This document shows, one piece after another, positions 41,237-52,341 of a DNA stretch of 64,000 bases. Within the stretch, counting starts at the first letter, position 1. Each line of letters begins with the position of its first letter. Location: contig OY744615.1 of assembly GCA_963556255.1 (NCBI GenBank), positions 22,232,013 through 22,296,012 on the forward strand. Direction: 5' to 3'. A program made the position numbers and the translations under genes. The DNA is from Allolobophora icterica (lineage: Eukaryota; Annelida; Clitellata; Crassiclitellata; Lumbricidae). The notes below the pieces were generated by a model. That model saw only the letters and a program-made list of their open reading frames with translations, was not told the origin of the DNA and made no database searches.

Positions 41237-42557
41237 TTACAGGGAATGTGTATTTTCAGGGAATATGTATATTCCCTGAAAATTTCAGGGTATATGTATA
41301 TTCCCTGATTCACTCAGGGAATGTATACATTCCCTGAAAAAACCAGGGTATATACATATTCCCTGAAATCTTCAAGTGATTTCTATACACATTCCCTGAA
41401 AGCTTTCAAAGACACAGCGACATAAAGTCAACAGTAGGCCTAGTGCTTAGCTAGGGTTATAATTGATCTTGAGTTTTTATCCGAGCTTGGGAAATGGAGG
41501 TTTTCCTGGACCTTGGTTTTTTCTATGGCTTTTCTTGTTTTATTTAAACCCTGTTTTAAAATTCATTTAATAAATTTTTTAAACGGTCTGGATGGTCGAG
41601 GTCAATAAATAAATGGCGCAATATGCATGCTATACTAGTTTATTTATATTTAAAATATTACTAGTCGAAAGACTAAAGGAGACTGCATACTCAGACTGAA
41701 CTGTTTTGGAAGTTTTCTGGAAGTAAACTGTTGCCCTTTTCAAAACTTAGGAAATTATTTTTTGAGTTTCATAGTCCGATTTCCCGGAGGACAAACCAAA
41801 TCAAAGGGGGTTTCCAGAGAGTAGTCCAAAAGAGGTCCAAGTCCGATTTCCAGGGTACCAGATCAGGGGGTTTCCAGAGAGTGGTCCAAAAGAGGTCCAA
41901 GTCCGATTTCCAGGAGGCCAAACCAAATCAAAGGGGTTTCCAGAGAGTAGTCCAAAAGAGGTCCATGTCCGATTTCCAGAGTACCAGATTAGGTGAGGCA
42001 CAGCAGCTGTCAAGGCGGGTGTCGTTTACGGCGAGTATAATTGGAAGGCGGAGTATCAGACGAGTCAGAGTAGGAGTATTTGAAAAGGTAAGACTTCAGT
42101 TTTGAGTGGAAACCGATGGCTAGGGTTTTCTTTGGTTATTTTCATGTTCTAGCTTAGGTTTTTCATTTTTCAACAGTGATAACACTGATTACTACTAAAA
42201 CCTTTCTTCTATGAAGTGAGATGTTGTTTATTCTGAAGATTTGATCCTATATTTACGTACAGTTATTGAACAATGGGCGTCTGCGCATCAAAGGAGGTAC
42301 GCAGTGATAGAACCTTCCAATTAGCGACCAATTATAACCCTAGCTAAGCACTAGGCCTACTGTTGACTTTATGTCGCTGTGTCTTTGAAAGCTTTCAGGG
42401 AATGTGTATAGAAATCACTTGAAGATTTCAGGGAATATGTATATACCCTGGTTTTTTCAGGGAATGTATACATTCTCTGAGTGAATCAGGGAATATACAT
42501 ATACCCTGAAATTTTCAGGGAATATACATATTCCCTGAAAATACACATTCCCTGTAA
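41237..42557. mobile_element. Foldback element with 229-bp inverted arms
   Basis: The left arm 41237-41465 and right arm 42329-42557 are near-identical inverted repeats of equal length, starting TTACAGGGAATG. The match can be extended 6 bp outward into AT-rich flanks. Each arm carries 24-bp palindromes of type TCAGGGAATGTATACATTCC(CTGA); in the left arm they start at 41256, 41285, 41314 and 41343, an exact 29-bp period. The interior has a 60-66-bp tandem repeat and a short basic open frame. No transposase was seen, so it is presumed non-autonomous. Superfamily unknown; no target duplication can be assigned because both flanks are microsatellite-like. Confidence 0.9.
41776..41992 (+). repeat. 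60-66-bp tandem repeat inside the foldback element
   Basis: TTTCCAGAGAGT-GTCCAAAA starts at 41811, 41871 and 41937. The units stay in frame in a 124-codon ORF (41731-42105) giving the repeated peptide GFQRVVQKRSKSDFQ. No homology recognised; whether it is translated is unknown. Confidence 0.85.
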
Positions 42558-42579
42558 CATATATATGTGTGTATGTAGG

Positions 42580-42582
<3 letters not shown>

Positions 42583-42625
<43 letters not shown>
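42583..42625. repeat. (TA)n microsatellite
   Basis: Pure TA dinucleotides beside the right end of the foldback element. Confidence 0.95.
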
Positions 42626-42627
<2 letters not shown>

Positions 42628-43618
42628 GTATGTATGTATGTAAGCCCCCTATGCAGGGCATATTTTAACTGTATAACTAGTGGGACAAATGTCCCAGTAG
42701 TTTTAGGATTTGTCCCAGTAGTTTGGGTGATTTGTCCCAGGTAATACTCTACTATTATTGCTATATTACAATATTAAATTATTAACCTTCTAATCAACTT
42801 ACATAATAACCGTTGTACGTCTCTCTGTCCCGTAAACAAACACTATTGTGACGTCACTATACTGCCGCCTTGACGACGGTTGTCTTGACGGTTGTCTTGA
42901 CGACGGCTACAGGCTTATAATATGACGTTATTGTTATCACTGCAATAATAATTGTTTTTTATATACCGTGATTTTTCACGGGTTTACAGCTAGTTCGAAA
43001 TAATAAACGAATTAAACACTATCTGAAAATCGAATCGATGCACGCCATAAATACATAAAATAATGGTTAACACGTGACACACAAGCTGCCTATATCTCTG
43101 GGACCGGTGCACACTCTAGGTTTTTCCAGCAACCAGTGGATGTCTACGCAAACTATAATTGCCCGCCATGATGTCCACATTCTATGCAAGTAGGACCCCA
43201 CTTTTAAAAGTTGGAGGGGGACACAGTATACAGTTATCATTCCGAATTTTGAAGAAACACCCAAACAGATCAAGCAAGTTTTTTCACGCTGACGCGCGAA
43301 CACATTTTTTACCTCTTTTTTGACCAGATCAGTTCAAAAGTCTCCCATGTTCCTCCACTTTCACTGACTTATTACATCAATTATTTTGGTGGTATGGTTG
43401 AACTAAATATGTTATATTTGCAATCTTCTATGAATGACTTAAATAGGGATATGTATAATGATACAAAGCAAATTTGGTAAAATAAAGTGGCTAAAATGGG
43501 CTCCATTTGGCAACAAATGCTGTAAAATGTGTTGTCGGTTGAGGCTTCAACCAGACCCCGCTAGCGGAGCTTACGACGCTCCCCCGTATGTATGTATGTA
43601 TGCATGATCGCAAACCAG
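42626..43618. other. Spacer, no gene; holds one arm of an inverted repeat
   Basis: GTCTTGACGACGG-type short repeats at 42860-42910 recur inverted at 45620-45668. A GGGACAAATGTCCCAGTAG motif recurs in 42683-42740. No coding region seen. Confidence 0.55.
42780..42930. repeat. Inverted repeat, copy 1
   Basis: TGACGTCACTATACTGCCG at 42849-42867 is matched exactly in inverse at 45650-45668, with flanking similarity on both sides. Confidence 0.7.
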
Positions 43619-43981
43619 TATTCATTTTATTTAATGGTTTGTATATAACATTACGATTCTCAAAAATGCCTGACATTTTATAGTGCCTTCAGGCTATTTA
43701 TTAAAAAATATTTCACGCAGTCATAAATAATGCGTAGGTCTAATCATGGGTCCATGGCCTAACATAGACCCTACGGCCGATATATTTCATAAATCCCTCT
43801 GTTGCGAACCAAAAATATTACTGCTCACAGTCCTTCCCTTATCCACAAGCCCTTCCAACCGCGGCCTCACCCATGGCCCTATACGAGTGTCTGGTTGGCG
43901 CGATGCCAAAAACTCAAGACAGGTCGGTGATAAGAAGCGCCGAATGATAGCTGCAGCAGCAGCAGCAGCAGCAGCAGCAGC
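43619..43981 (+). repeat. Dispersed repeat with (GCA)n end, copy 1
   Basis: Contains an open frame beginning MGPWPNIDPTADIFH that is nearly the same in copy 2 and runs into poly-Ala from (GCA)n. Preceded by a short (TATG)n. Origin unknown. Confidence 0.8.
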
Positions 43982-44770
43982 TCTTGTAAAATCACATTAG
44001 GCCTAGATCGCACACAGTATATGAACGTGCATGCTCCTATGCAATTGTTGTCTGTTCATTAGAAAAGGACAGAATTTAGAGATATGTAACACGGACATTT
44101 CGAGCAGGGACGTAATTTTAGCTATTTTCAGGGAGGGGCAGGGACGTAATTTCAGTGCACCTATTATATTATGTAATAAGTGTATCAATGAACCTGAGCG
44201 TGGATCAAGCACTTTTGAGGGTTGATAAGGGCGAGTAAGTCCAATGTACGAATATGGTCATTGCATATATAGGGACTTGGGTGTATAGTTTTTTAAATGC
44301 CTAACCCCGCCATCATAATGCCCATTCAAATGGTACTCATATGGTCCCATTCAGTTCACTGAGAATGCTAAAACGAGAAGAGCCGGTACTCCGCCATAAC
44401 GTCCAAGTGTAGGGCGTATACTGAAGGCAGTGAAACTGTGCATCCCAAAACCCATATATATGCGCATGAATCTCTCCGTTCCGTATGCTATGCCCACAAT
44501 CGGACCTAGGAACAAAGAAAAAACGATGTAACTTAGTTTAGTGTAAATGGACCAGAAGGAACAGGAGAAATTTGTTGCGTTGTATTTACTTGTTTTTACT
44601 AATTAAAAAGAACGACAAAACAATTTTCTGCTCCATATGTAAGTTTCTTATATACTTTTAAAACTAATTACGACCGGTGATTGGCTGAAACAATTAATTA
44701 TAGGACAAAGTCCGAATAACAATAGCTGACATTAAAATACACTATATATTGTGGTCAAATAAACAACATT

Positions 44771-45000
44771 CGCATGGGCAACCGGAGGGGGCAAGGGGAA
44801 TTTGCCCCTGGATTTTGCAAATATTTTACAAAAATAGAATCCTTTGATTACTATGATTATTACAACAGTCCCAACACGATTTTCAATGCGAGAAAACAAT
44901 TATTGAGACAAAGTCCTTGATTATTATTTATTTAAAGAGTTGTCACGTGTTCTGTAGTCATGAATAGCTATTTTATGCAAAAACGTCGCGTTGCATACAA
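44771..45000. mobile_element. Diverged copy of the CATGGGCGTC MITE
   Basis: Begins CATGGGCAACC and shares AACAGTCCCAACACGATTTT and CAAAGTCCTTGAT with the 27341 element. The right end is decayed or lost. Confidence 0.7.
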
Positions 45001-45459
45001 TTTTGATAAATGGTGCATTAGTGTCTGCTGTTCGAGAACTTATCCTATCTAAAATTTGAGTTAGGGAAAACTGACGGCTTAATCTTAGCAACCAATGACG
45101 TAATTTATATTGTAGGTCTTCAATTTTTAGATATTAGTTTTTAAAGCAGGTAGGCTATTCGAAATCAAATTAGTGTAATAGGAGAGTTTTGACTGTTAAG
45201 TGAAACACCAGCGCAGAAATTCGACGGGGTACAACGTATGATGTCTGATAATTGTTAAAATTCTAGCCGGAATTTTACCACAGAGGGTCAGATGGTTAGG
45301 ACTATGGATCAATTTCCAAAGTAGGCCTATAGGGCGGGTAGACGGAAGGACGGAAGGGTTGATGACAACGACAATGAAAATAAAAATAATTAATATAGCT
45401 CTCAACGTCACAATGTCGGTTGCCTAGCAGCGAGTTTGAACGACACCAATATTACTCCT

Positions 45460-45460
<1 letters not shown>

Positions 45461-45530
<70 letters not shown>
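45461..45530. repeat. (TA)n microsatellite
   Basis: About 35 uninterrupted TA units. Confidence 0.95.
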
Positions 45531-45532
<2 letters not shown>

Positions 45533-45599
45533 ACAGTCCCTATTAACCCGTCATAAATTATGACGTGACGACAGTGTATCATTATGGGCCTATATGTAT

Positions 45600-45715
45600 C
45601 GTTGGCTAAAATGCTCTGAGCGCCGTCGTCAAGACGACCGTCGTCAAGACGGCAGTATAGTGACGTCACAGACGGTTTCACAATAGAACAGATAGAGCGT
45701 TATACGACGGACAAA
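45600..45715. repeat. Inverted repeat, copy 2
   Basis: CGGCAGTATAGTGACGTCA at 45650-45668 and GTCGTCAAGACG repeats, inverse of 42780-42930. The two could be termini of a 2.9-kb element or just scattered copies. Confidence 0.7.
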
Positions 45716-45830
45716 TTTGCATATAAGGAAACTATATGTATAGATGGTCATTGCAGATGTCATCATATAGCATATATATTTATAGCACACTAGCTGGATT
45801 ACCCGGCGTTGCCCGGGGTTATAAGTTTCA

Positions 45831-45969
45831 GACCACCACCACCACCACCACCACCACCACCACCACCACCACCACCACCACCACCACCACCACCACCACC
45901 ACCACCACCACCACCACCACCACCACCACCACCACCACCACCACCACCACCACCACCACCACTACCACC

Positions 45970-46001
<32 letters not shown>

Positions 46002-46012
46002 CAACAACAACG
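45831..46012. repeat. (CCA)n then (CAA)n microsatellite
   Basis: About 50 CCA units with one or two substitutions, then about nine CAA units. Confidence 0.95.
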
Positions 46013-46745
46013 ACTGCTTGGCAATCTTGGCAGTCGCCCTCTGGTGGCGACTGCTTGGCAGTCTTGGAGGCCCTTGTGGCGTCTGGCGACCTGTGGCGGA
46101 GACTGCTTCGAAAGTCTTGTAGACGCCTTCTGGCATCTAGCGACCTCTGCCGTGGAGTGACTGCTTCGCAGTCGCCCTCTGGCGGCGACTGCTTCGCAGT
46201 CTTGGATGCCCTTGTAGCTCCTGGCGACGTCTGGCGGAGACTGCTTCGCAGTCTTGTAGACGCCTTCTGGCGTCTAGCGACCTCTGCCGTGGAGTGACTG
46301 CTTCGCAGTCGACCTCTGGCGGCGACTGCTTCGCAGTCTTGGAGGCCCTTGTGGCGTCTGGCGACCTCTGGCGGAGACTGCTTCGCAGTCTTGTAAACGC
46401 CTTCTGGCGTCTAGCGACCTCTGCCGTGGAGTGACTGCTTCGCAGTCGCCCTCTGGCGGCGACTGCTTCGCAGTCTTGGAGGCCCTTGTGGCGTGTGGCG
46501 ACCTGTGGGGAGACTGCTCGCAGTCTTGTAGACGCCTTCTGGCGTACAGCGGAGACTGCTTCGCAGTCTTGTATACGCCTTCTGGCGTCTAGCGACCTCT
46601 GCCGTGAAGTGACTGCTTCGCAGTCGCCCTCTGACGGCGACTGCTTCGCAGTCTTGGAGGCCCTTGTGGCGTCTGGCGACCTGTGGGGGAGACTGCTTCG
46701 CAGTCTCCCGTGGACTGACTGCTTCGCAGTCGAAGAGGGTGAACC
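46013..46745. repeat. 137-bp GC-rich satellite made of hairpins
   Basis: CTTGGAGGCCCTTGTGGC-type starts at about 46064, 46201, 46338 and 46475 (137-bp period) and 46653 (an expanded unit). Each unit has repeated perfect hairpins GACTGC-TTC-GCAGTC and ACGCC-TTCT-GGCGT. No coding role evident. Confidence 0.9.
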
Positions 46746-46957
46746 GGGCGTTGGCGTGTTAAAGAAAACGCCAGAAATCTAGCCCTCACTGCCGGTCTGT
46801 AGTCGGCCTCGCCCTTAGTAAAGCAGACTGGTTGTTTGATATACTGTAAATAATTTAGATCTTTGTCTTTGAACATACATGTGTTACAATTTTGCTGTAA
46901 AACGATGAATATACTTCAAATCGATCGTCATTATATTTTGTGCGAAAGTAAACAACT

Positions 46958-47075
46958 TGGGCGCATTATTAATGACGTTGGGGAATACCGGCGCCATAAA
47001 TAGAACCGCGGTGTCGTTAAGCGGATTATTAATGACGTTGGGGAATACCGGCGCCATAAATAGAACCGCTTGGCA
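46958..47075. repeat. 66-bp direct tandem duplication
   Basis: ATTATTAATGACGTTGGGGA and CCGGCGCCATAAATAGAACC recur 66 bp apart with almost no divergence. Confidence 0.9.
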
Positions 47076-47270
47076 GTGGAATAGGCGAGCTTGCGCGTTA
47101 TGGACGGTCGGGTGGGTAGAGTTTTGGGGCATTTTCACCATGGTAGGGGTGAAAACGGAGGACGCGAACCCCTCCACTGGGTGTCCGAAGCCGAGGCCGA
47201 CACATTAGTGAAGGTTTCGAGTGAAAAGGTGCAAAATTGTAGAAGTTAAGCCCGGTCAAACAGACAGACA

Positions 47271-47328
<58 letters not shown>
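47271..47328. repeat. (CA)n microsatellite
   Basis: About 28 CA units preceded by CAGACAGACAGA. Confidence 0.95.
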
Positions 47329-47333
<5 letters not shown>

Positions 47334-47399
47334 CTGGCTTTATTTATATAGATAGGTCAACACATTGCAACAGAAGGCCATTTAAGTGAAATGATAAAA

Positions 47400-48029
47400 T
47401 ACGTATGGGGCCATCCACATATTACGTACGCAGTGGAGGTCGGGGGTCGGATTTAGGCGATTTTGCGTACGGGGATGGGGTCCAATTTTTCCAATTTTTG
47501 CGTACGTAAAAAATAGGTACTGTAAGGTAAGCTGGGAACTACTTACATTAGTACGAAATTAATATTAGATGACGTGGTGAAGTATATGAGTGTGCATGTA
47601 GTTCGATAAGAAGGACACGACTTAACAGAACTAGGGCCTATTTACTGGCAATAATAAACTAGGATTGCATATAATTATTAAGAATATTGACTTACAAGTG
47701 CTATTTTGAAGGAGGATTTAAAGGAAAAAAGTGTCGGAGCAGTGCGTAAGTTTGGATTAACATATATTATATAGTTCCATATTTTAGGTCCCATGACACG
47801 AACTGAAGATGAACGGGCTGAGATATTGATATCACGTGATAGAAATGGCGTCACTGCGCGTTGTTGGGTGCGTTTGGACTATTTAAGCCAGTGACCGGAT
47901 TGGTCGAAAGATAGCTTACGATACCATGGATTCAGAATACATTAGCAAATTAAATTAATCTGTTTCTGTTATTTAGGGCCTATAGACAATAGGGTTCAAC
48001 AAAATGTTCAGCAAACGCCAATCATCTTA
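47400..48029. other. Spacer; possible DNA transposon end, no gene
   Basis: GGGGCCATCCACATATTACG (47407) and GCGTACGTAA (47502) resemble termini of dispersed DNA transposons, but no matching opposite end was found. The rest is unremarkable. Confidence 0.4.
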
Positions 48030-48118
48030 ATTGTAATGACGGCGTCGTTATATAAACGTAATATCCATTTGACCGCCTTGTTTTCTAAGGCCTTTGACAC
48101 TGTCAGACACTCTTATCT
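48030..48118 (+). mobile_element. Older CR1-like LINE, left part (host of the RTE insertion)
   Basis: Plus frame reads FSKAFDTVRHSYL, an RT domain block. Translation continues across the insertion into ADQLASPYP at 50018, showing it was one sequence. Confidence 0.8.
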
Positions 48119-50000
48119 TCTTCTTCTTTTCCTTCAGGCTCGAATTAATCCCTCTTTGGAGAGGGGTCAGCCACTCGGATCCTTCTCTTCCACTTGTTTC
48201 TTTCTTGAGCATCTTCTTTCTTCAGTTTTAGGAGTTTTAGGTCTTGTTGTATCGTGTCTTCCCATCTCTTCCTCTGTCGTCCCCGACTGCGGCGTCCGTA
48301 TACCTCTGCATTCATGATTCTTTTCACACAACTATCATCCTCTTTTCTCATTACATGTCCATACCACCTCAGCCTGGTCTCTCGTACTTTGTCAGTTATA
48401 CATGCCACCCCGAGCTTCTTTCTGATGTCCACATTTCTTTTCCTGTCCTTCAGTGAGATCCCAAGTATCCATCGTAGCATTCTCATCTCTGTTCTCTCCA
48501 GTAACCCTTCATCCCTTTTTGTCAGCGCCCAGGCCTCTGCTCCATATAGCATCACCGGTCTTACCATTGTTTTGTATACCTTTCCCTTGAGTTGAGTTGG
48601 CATTTTGGCGTCACACAACACTCCCGTTAGTTCTCTCCATTTCTGCCAAGCCACCTTAATCCTGTTCCTGATGTCATGCTCGCAGCCACCCTGTGCATTC
48701 ATGGTCGATCCCAGATATTTAAATGTTTCAACCTGTTTCAGTGACTTTCCTGCATTGTCTCTGATCTCAATTGCTTCCGTTGTTTTTGAGCAGACCATGG
48801 TTTCTGTCTTATTGATGTTTATCTTAAGACCCTTGCTCTCCACTGCCATCTGCCAGTCTGTAAAACGTGCTTGCATCTTCGCCTCTGCATCGTCCGCTAG
48901 TATAAGATCATCCGCATACAGCATGTCCCAAGGTACCTCTCTCCTTACATGTTCTGATATTGCATCCATCACAATAATAAACAGTAGAGGACTCAGGCAC
49001 GATCCTTGATGTACACCCACTCGTATCTCGAATTCTCCTGTGTTGCCTATACTGCTCCTCACTGTTGTTCTTGCACCTTCATACATTGACTTTACCAAGC
49101 GCACAATTACCTCCGAGACTCCCTTCTTCCTCAAACTCCAGTAAACGACATCCCTTGGAACTCTATCAAAAGCTTTTTCCATATCCACGAAGGTCCAGTA
49201 TTTTTTTGTTGTTTCCTTCTAAAACCTTTTCCTGTACCTGTCTCAGTATGAACACTGCATCTGTTGTACCCCTCCCTGGCCTGAAGCCAAACTGGTTGTC
49301 ATGTAGCTCAACCCGCTCTCTGATACGCCTCTCAATGATCTTTTCATACACCTTGAGTACGACCTCCAACAATTTGATTCCTCTGTAATTCCCGCATTCC
49401 AGCACATCTCCTTTCTGCTTGTATAACGCTAGTATTTCACTTTCTTTCAAATCCTGGGGTAGTTTTTCCTGCTTCATGAAGTTGTTTAAGATGACATATA
49501 ACCATTCAACCCCATTTTGTTCCAGTGCCTTAAACATTTCGGCCGTCATTCCAGATGGCCCCGGTGCCTTGTTGTTCTTCATCATTGCAATTGCTGTCTC
49601 AATCTCTTTATAGGTGATTTCCATCTCTGGTCCTGCTACAGGGTTGGTCTCCTGTAGAGGCTCCCTTGGGTTTTCTTCATTTAGCAGTTCCTCGAAGTAT
49701 GTTTTCCATCTGGATCTGATTGCCTCCTCATCGATGAGTATTTTACCATTCTTGTCCTTAATAACATTTACTGACTGTTTATCTTGTCGACTTCTTTGTC
49801 TTGCCCTTGCTATTTTATATATCTTGCCCTCCCCTTCTTTGGTGTCTAGCTCCTGGTACATATGTTGTAACGCCCTATTTTTGGCTATTGCCACAGACCT
49901 TTTAGCTTCCCGACAGGTTGCCTTGTATTCTGCTCTCCGTCCATCATCGTGTCGGTTCATCTGCCAGTTCTTATAGGCGGTCTTCTTGCTTTGTATTGCC
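48119..50000 (-). mobile_element. Young 5'-truncated RTE-like LINE
   Basis: The minus-strand RT frame runs from the 5' edge near 50000 to about 48145: GKIYKIARARQRSRQDKQ, NNKAPGPSGMTAEMF, NYRGIKLL, DNQFGFRPGRGTTDA, VDMEKAFDRVPRDVV, QGSCLSPLLF, MLYADDLILADD, FKYLGSTM, GRQRKRWEDTI. All RT blocks including the YADD catalytic box are present. One frameshift near 49205, in a run of seven A (minus strand), splits the frame. The 3' end is GAAGAAGAAG-like. A perfect 17-bp duplication GTCAGACACTCTTATCT flanks it (48102-48118, 50001-50017). Confidence 0.93.
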
Positions 50001-50017
50001 GTCAGACACTCTTATCT

Positions 50018-50260
50018 GGCTGACCAACTGGCCTCCCCCTACCCAACTCATTAATATTCATATTTCGATGCTCTCTGTCTTTAGTAATCGTAGCCATTGC
50101 AATAATTAAGTTCCATGGTGTTACATCGACCCTGGCCAGTATTAATGCAAGTATCATAGGCCTACAGGGGTCCCGCATATGGGTCCTACCAATTTTGTAT
50201 ATATATTTGCATTTCTGGTTTAAAACCTCTCTACCACTTCAATCGCATCTCGATCAGGCT
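50018..50260 (+). mobile_element. Older CR1-like LINE, right part
   Basis: Continues the 48030-48118 frame (ADQLASPYPTH) and later shows decayed INASII-LQGSRI and LKPLYHFNRI, typical of CR1-type RT near the catalytic box. Confidence 0.7.
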
Positions 50261-50360
50261 CCAGGCTCCATGACGTGATACGGGTCACGACTGTCAACCG
50301 TATGCTACTGTTCCCAGGTAATGTTGGGCTTTGCTAACAAGCAGGAACTTGTATATATAC

Positions 50361-50495
50361 CTGTCGTCGTCCACTCCTCTGCAGCTTTCCACTCACGATT
50401 GAGAACCGAATTACTCTTCAATTGGTCCTATCCTGCGCCACCACGCGACCACCATCATCAGCGATTTCAACTGTAGCACCATGCATGCTGTCTCC
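50361..50495. repeat. Dispersed repeat, copy 2
   Basis: Direct-orientation copy of 40073-40205, with about 80 percent identity by eye. Confidence 0.75.
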
Positions 50496-50512
50496 TCGGC
50501 TTGACCTAGGGT

Positions 50513-51564
50513 TGCCAGATGTCCGGTTATGAACCGGAAAGTCCGGTATTTAGACACTCTGTCCCGTTAGAAATTTCAGGCGTTGCCGGACATGGCGGTG
50601 TCCGGTAATTTGCGGTAAATAATCATTGTTAAGCGTTGGAAATTGACCGGGATATCATCAATACCTATCGTAAGTATATACGTCTGGATAGAGACACCTT
50701 GAAAGTCAGAGTCTCCAGCTGACTCTACACGACCATAGGCGTAATTTGTGGGAGGGGGTACGAGGGGTACCCGACTTTTTGGACTGGGGTACCGTATCCC
50801 CACTTTTTGAACAATGCCAATCAATATTTTATTATTATGCCTTCCCATAGACCGCAGTCTCCGCCTTGCTTCGTGTATGTAGGAAATTGCTACCTTCACT
50901 TTTTAGACCAAAGTTACGCCCCTGTACATGACGAAGTCATAGCACTGAGTAAAAAGAGTTCAGTACACTGCAAAGCAGCACGGGTGAGAAATGGCGCTCA
51001 TTCTTCAGTAGAGAACTAGCTCCAAATCTCCTCAGAATTATTCAACATAGGCCTACGTGCTGTCAATACCTGTAGGCTATACAACGCCTCTGTTGAACGT
51101 GTTTTCACCGTCTTCGGTAACATTTGATTTGACGAATGCAATCGACTAGAGCCTACGTCAATACGCAGTGAATTGAGCAGCTTCTTTAACATACAATGCA
51201 GCTGTATAGAGTTCAGAGACCTCGCCATCAGCAACAAACGTTTGATCAAAGCTGAGCAGGCTGACTTGAAGTACGTTCGCAAGGGTGGCAGAGTGCAGCT
51301 TCCGTGACGAATCAACCATTTTAACACTTCCGAACTTGCGAGTTGCCAGTCACAGTGAATCAATCACCCATTGTTAATGCTGTTTTAAGTTTTTAAAGTA
51401 ACATCAATTTTTACTGCTGTTTCGTTATCTTTCTTCATCAGCTTCAGGGAGACTCCTCTGATCCCCTGATGACCCTGACCAGGGACTTTCTCAATGCACC
51501 GCCCCGAAACTTCGTAACACGCTGGTCACAGTCCAGTTATTTCCTAAAGACTGCCTGGCAACCC
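50513..51564 (+). mobile_element. hAT transposon relic with transposase C-terminus
   Basis: Ends AGGGTTGCCAGATG and CTGCCTGGCAACCCT are inverted; flanks CTTGACC/CTTGATC are a near-duplication. The plus strand at about 51080-51230 reads YNASVERVFTVFGNI, then after a stop DECNRLEPTSIRSELSSFFN, the hAT dimerisation domain. Dead, with internal stops and a nested MITE. Confidence 0.8.
50734..50924. mobile_element. hAT-type MITE nested in the hAT relic (191 bp)
   Basis: Ends CATAGGCGTAATTTG and CAAAGTTACGCCCCTG; flanks TACACGAC and TACATGAC match 7 of 8. Its ends resemble those of the 39645 element. Confidence 0.82.
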
Positions 51565-51760
51565 TATAGCTTGATCTCCCCGGATTCTGACCTGGCACCT
51601 GAACGGACAAAACAGCTATAGTGGCAGCGGACTTGATTTGATATATAGCGCAGGTGTTTAAACTTGACTCCTGGCTTTTGTGTGGCGCCGAGAAGTTTCA
51701 AAGTTATAGGGTCTATATTATATCTTCTCTGACGTGAATGGCAATCCGTCCGGTGAGCTC

Positions 51761-51985
51761 TGTATGTATGTATGTATGTATGTATGTATGTATGTATGTA
51801 TGTATGTATGTATGTATGTATGTATGTATGTATGTATGTATGTATGTATGTATGTATGTATGTATGTATGTATGTATGTATGTATGTATGTACTGTATTG
51901 TATGTATGTATGTATGTATGTATGTATGTATGTATGTATGTAGGCCTATGTATGTATGTATGTATGTATGTATGTATGTATGTAT
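51761..51985. repeat. (GTAT)n microsatellite
   Basis: About 220 bp of TATG units interrupted near 51892 and 51941 (TAGGCC). Confidence 0.95.
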
Positions 51986-51998
51986 GAATGAATCCAAA

Positions 51999-52341
51999 TC
52001 AATGTTCAGTTTATATAATGGTTTGTATATAGGCCTAATACGATTCTAACAAACGCCTGACATTATAAAGTGCCTTAAGGGTATGTTTTAATCAAAAATC
52101 TTTCACGCATTCATAAAATAATGTGTAGGCCTAATCATGGGTCCATGGCCTAACATAGACCCTACGGCCGATATATTTCATACATCCCTCTGTTGCGAAC
52201 CAAAAATATTATCGCTCACAATCCTTCCTTTATCCACAAGCCCTTCTAACCGGCCTCACCCATCAATACGTGTGCCTGGCTGGCTTGATGCCAAAAACTC
52301 AAGACAGGTCGGTGATAAGGAGCGCCGAATGATAACTGCAG

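Larger units (their letters stand above)
45793..47355. mobile_element. Composite repeat element with GTTGCCCGGGG end and (CA)n end
   Basis: One edge is CTAGCTGGATTACCCGGCG; the other is AAAGCTGGCTTTATTTATAT just after (CA)n. Between them are (CCA)n, the 137-bp satellite and a 66-bp duplication. I infer one non-autonomous element because edges and GC-rich body differ sharply from the AT-rich flanks. Class and exact boundaries uncertain. Confidence 0.45.

Noticed and set aside
45736..46297. Long poly-Thr and poly-Pro open frames
   Set aside because: Produced by the (CCA)n microsatellite in two frames; no coding evidence.
47160..47250. Possible hammerhead ribozyme near the end of the composite element
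   Set aside because: I could not find both CUGANGA and GAAA cores in the right arrangement.
51713..52049. Frames with YVCMYVCM or YIHTYIHT repeats
   Set aside because: Translation of the (GTAT)n microsatellite.
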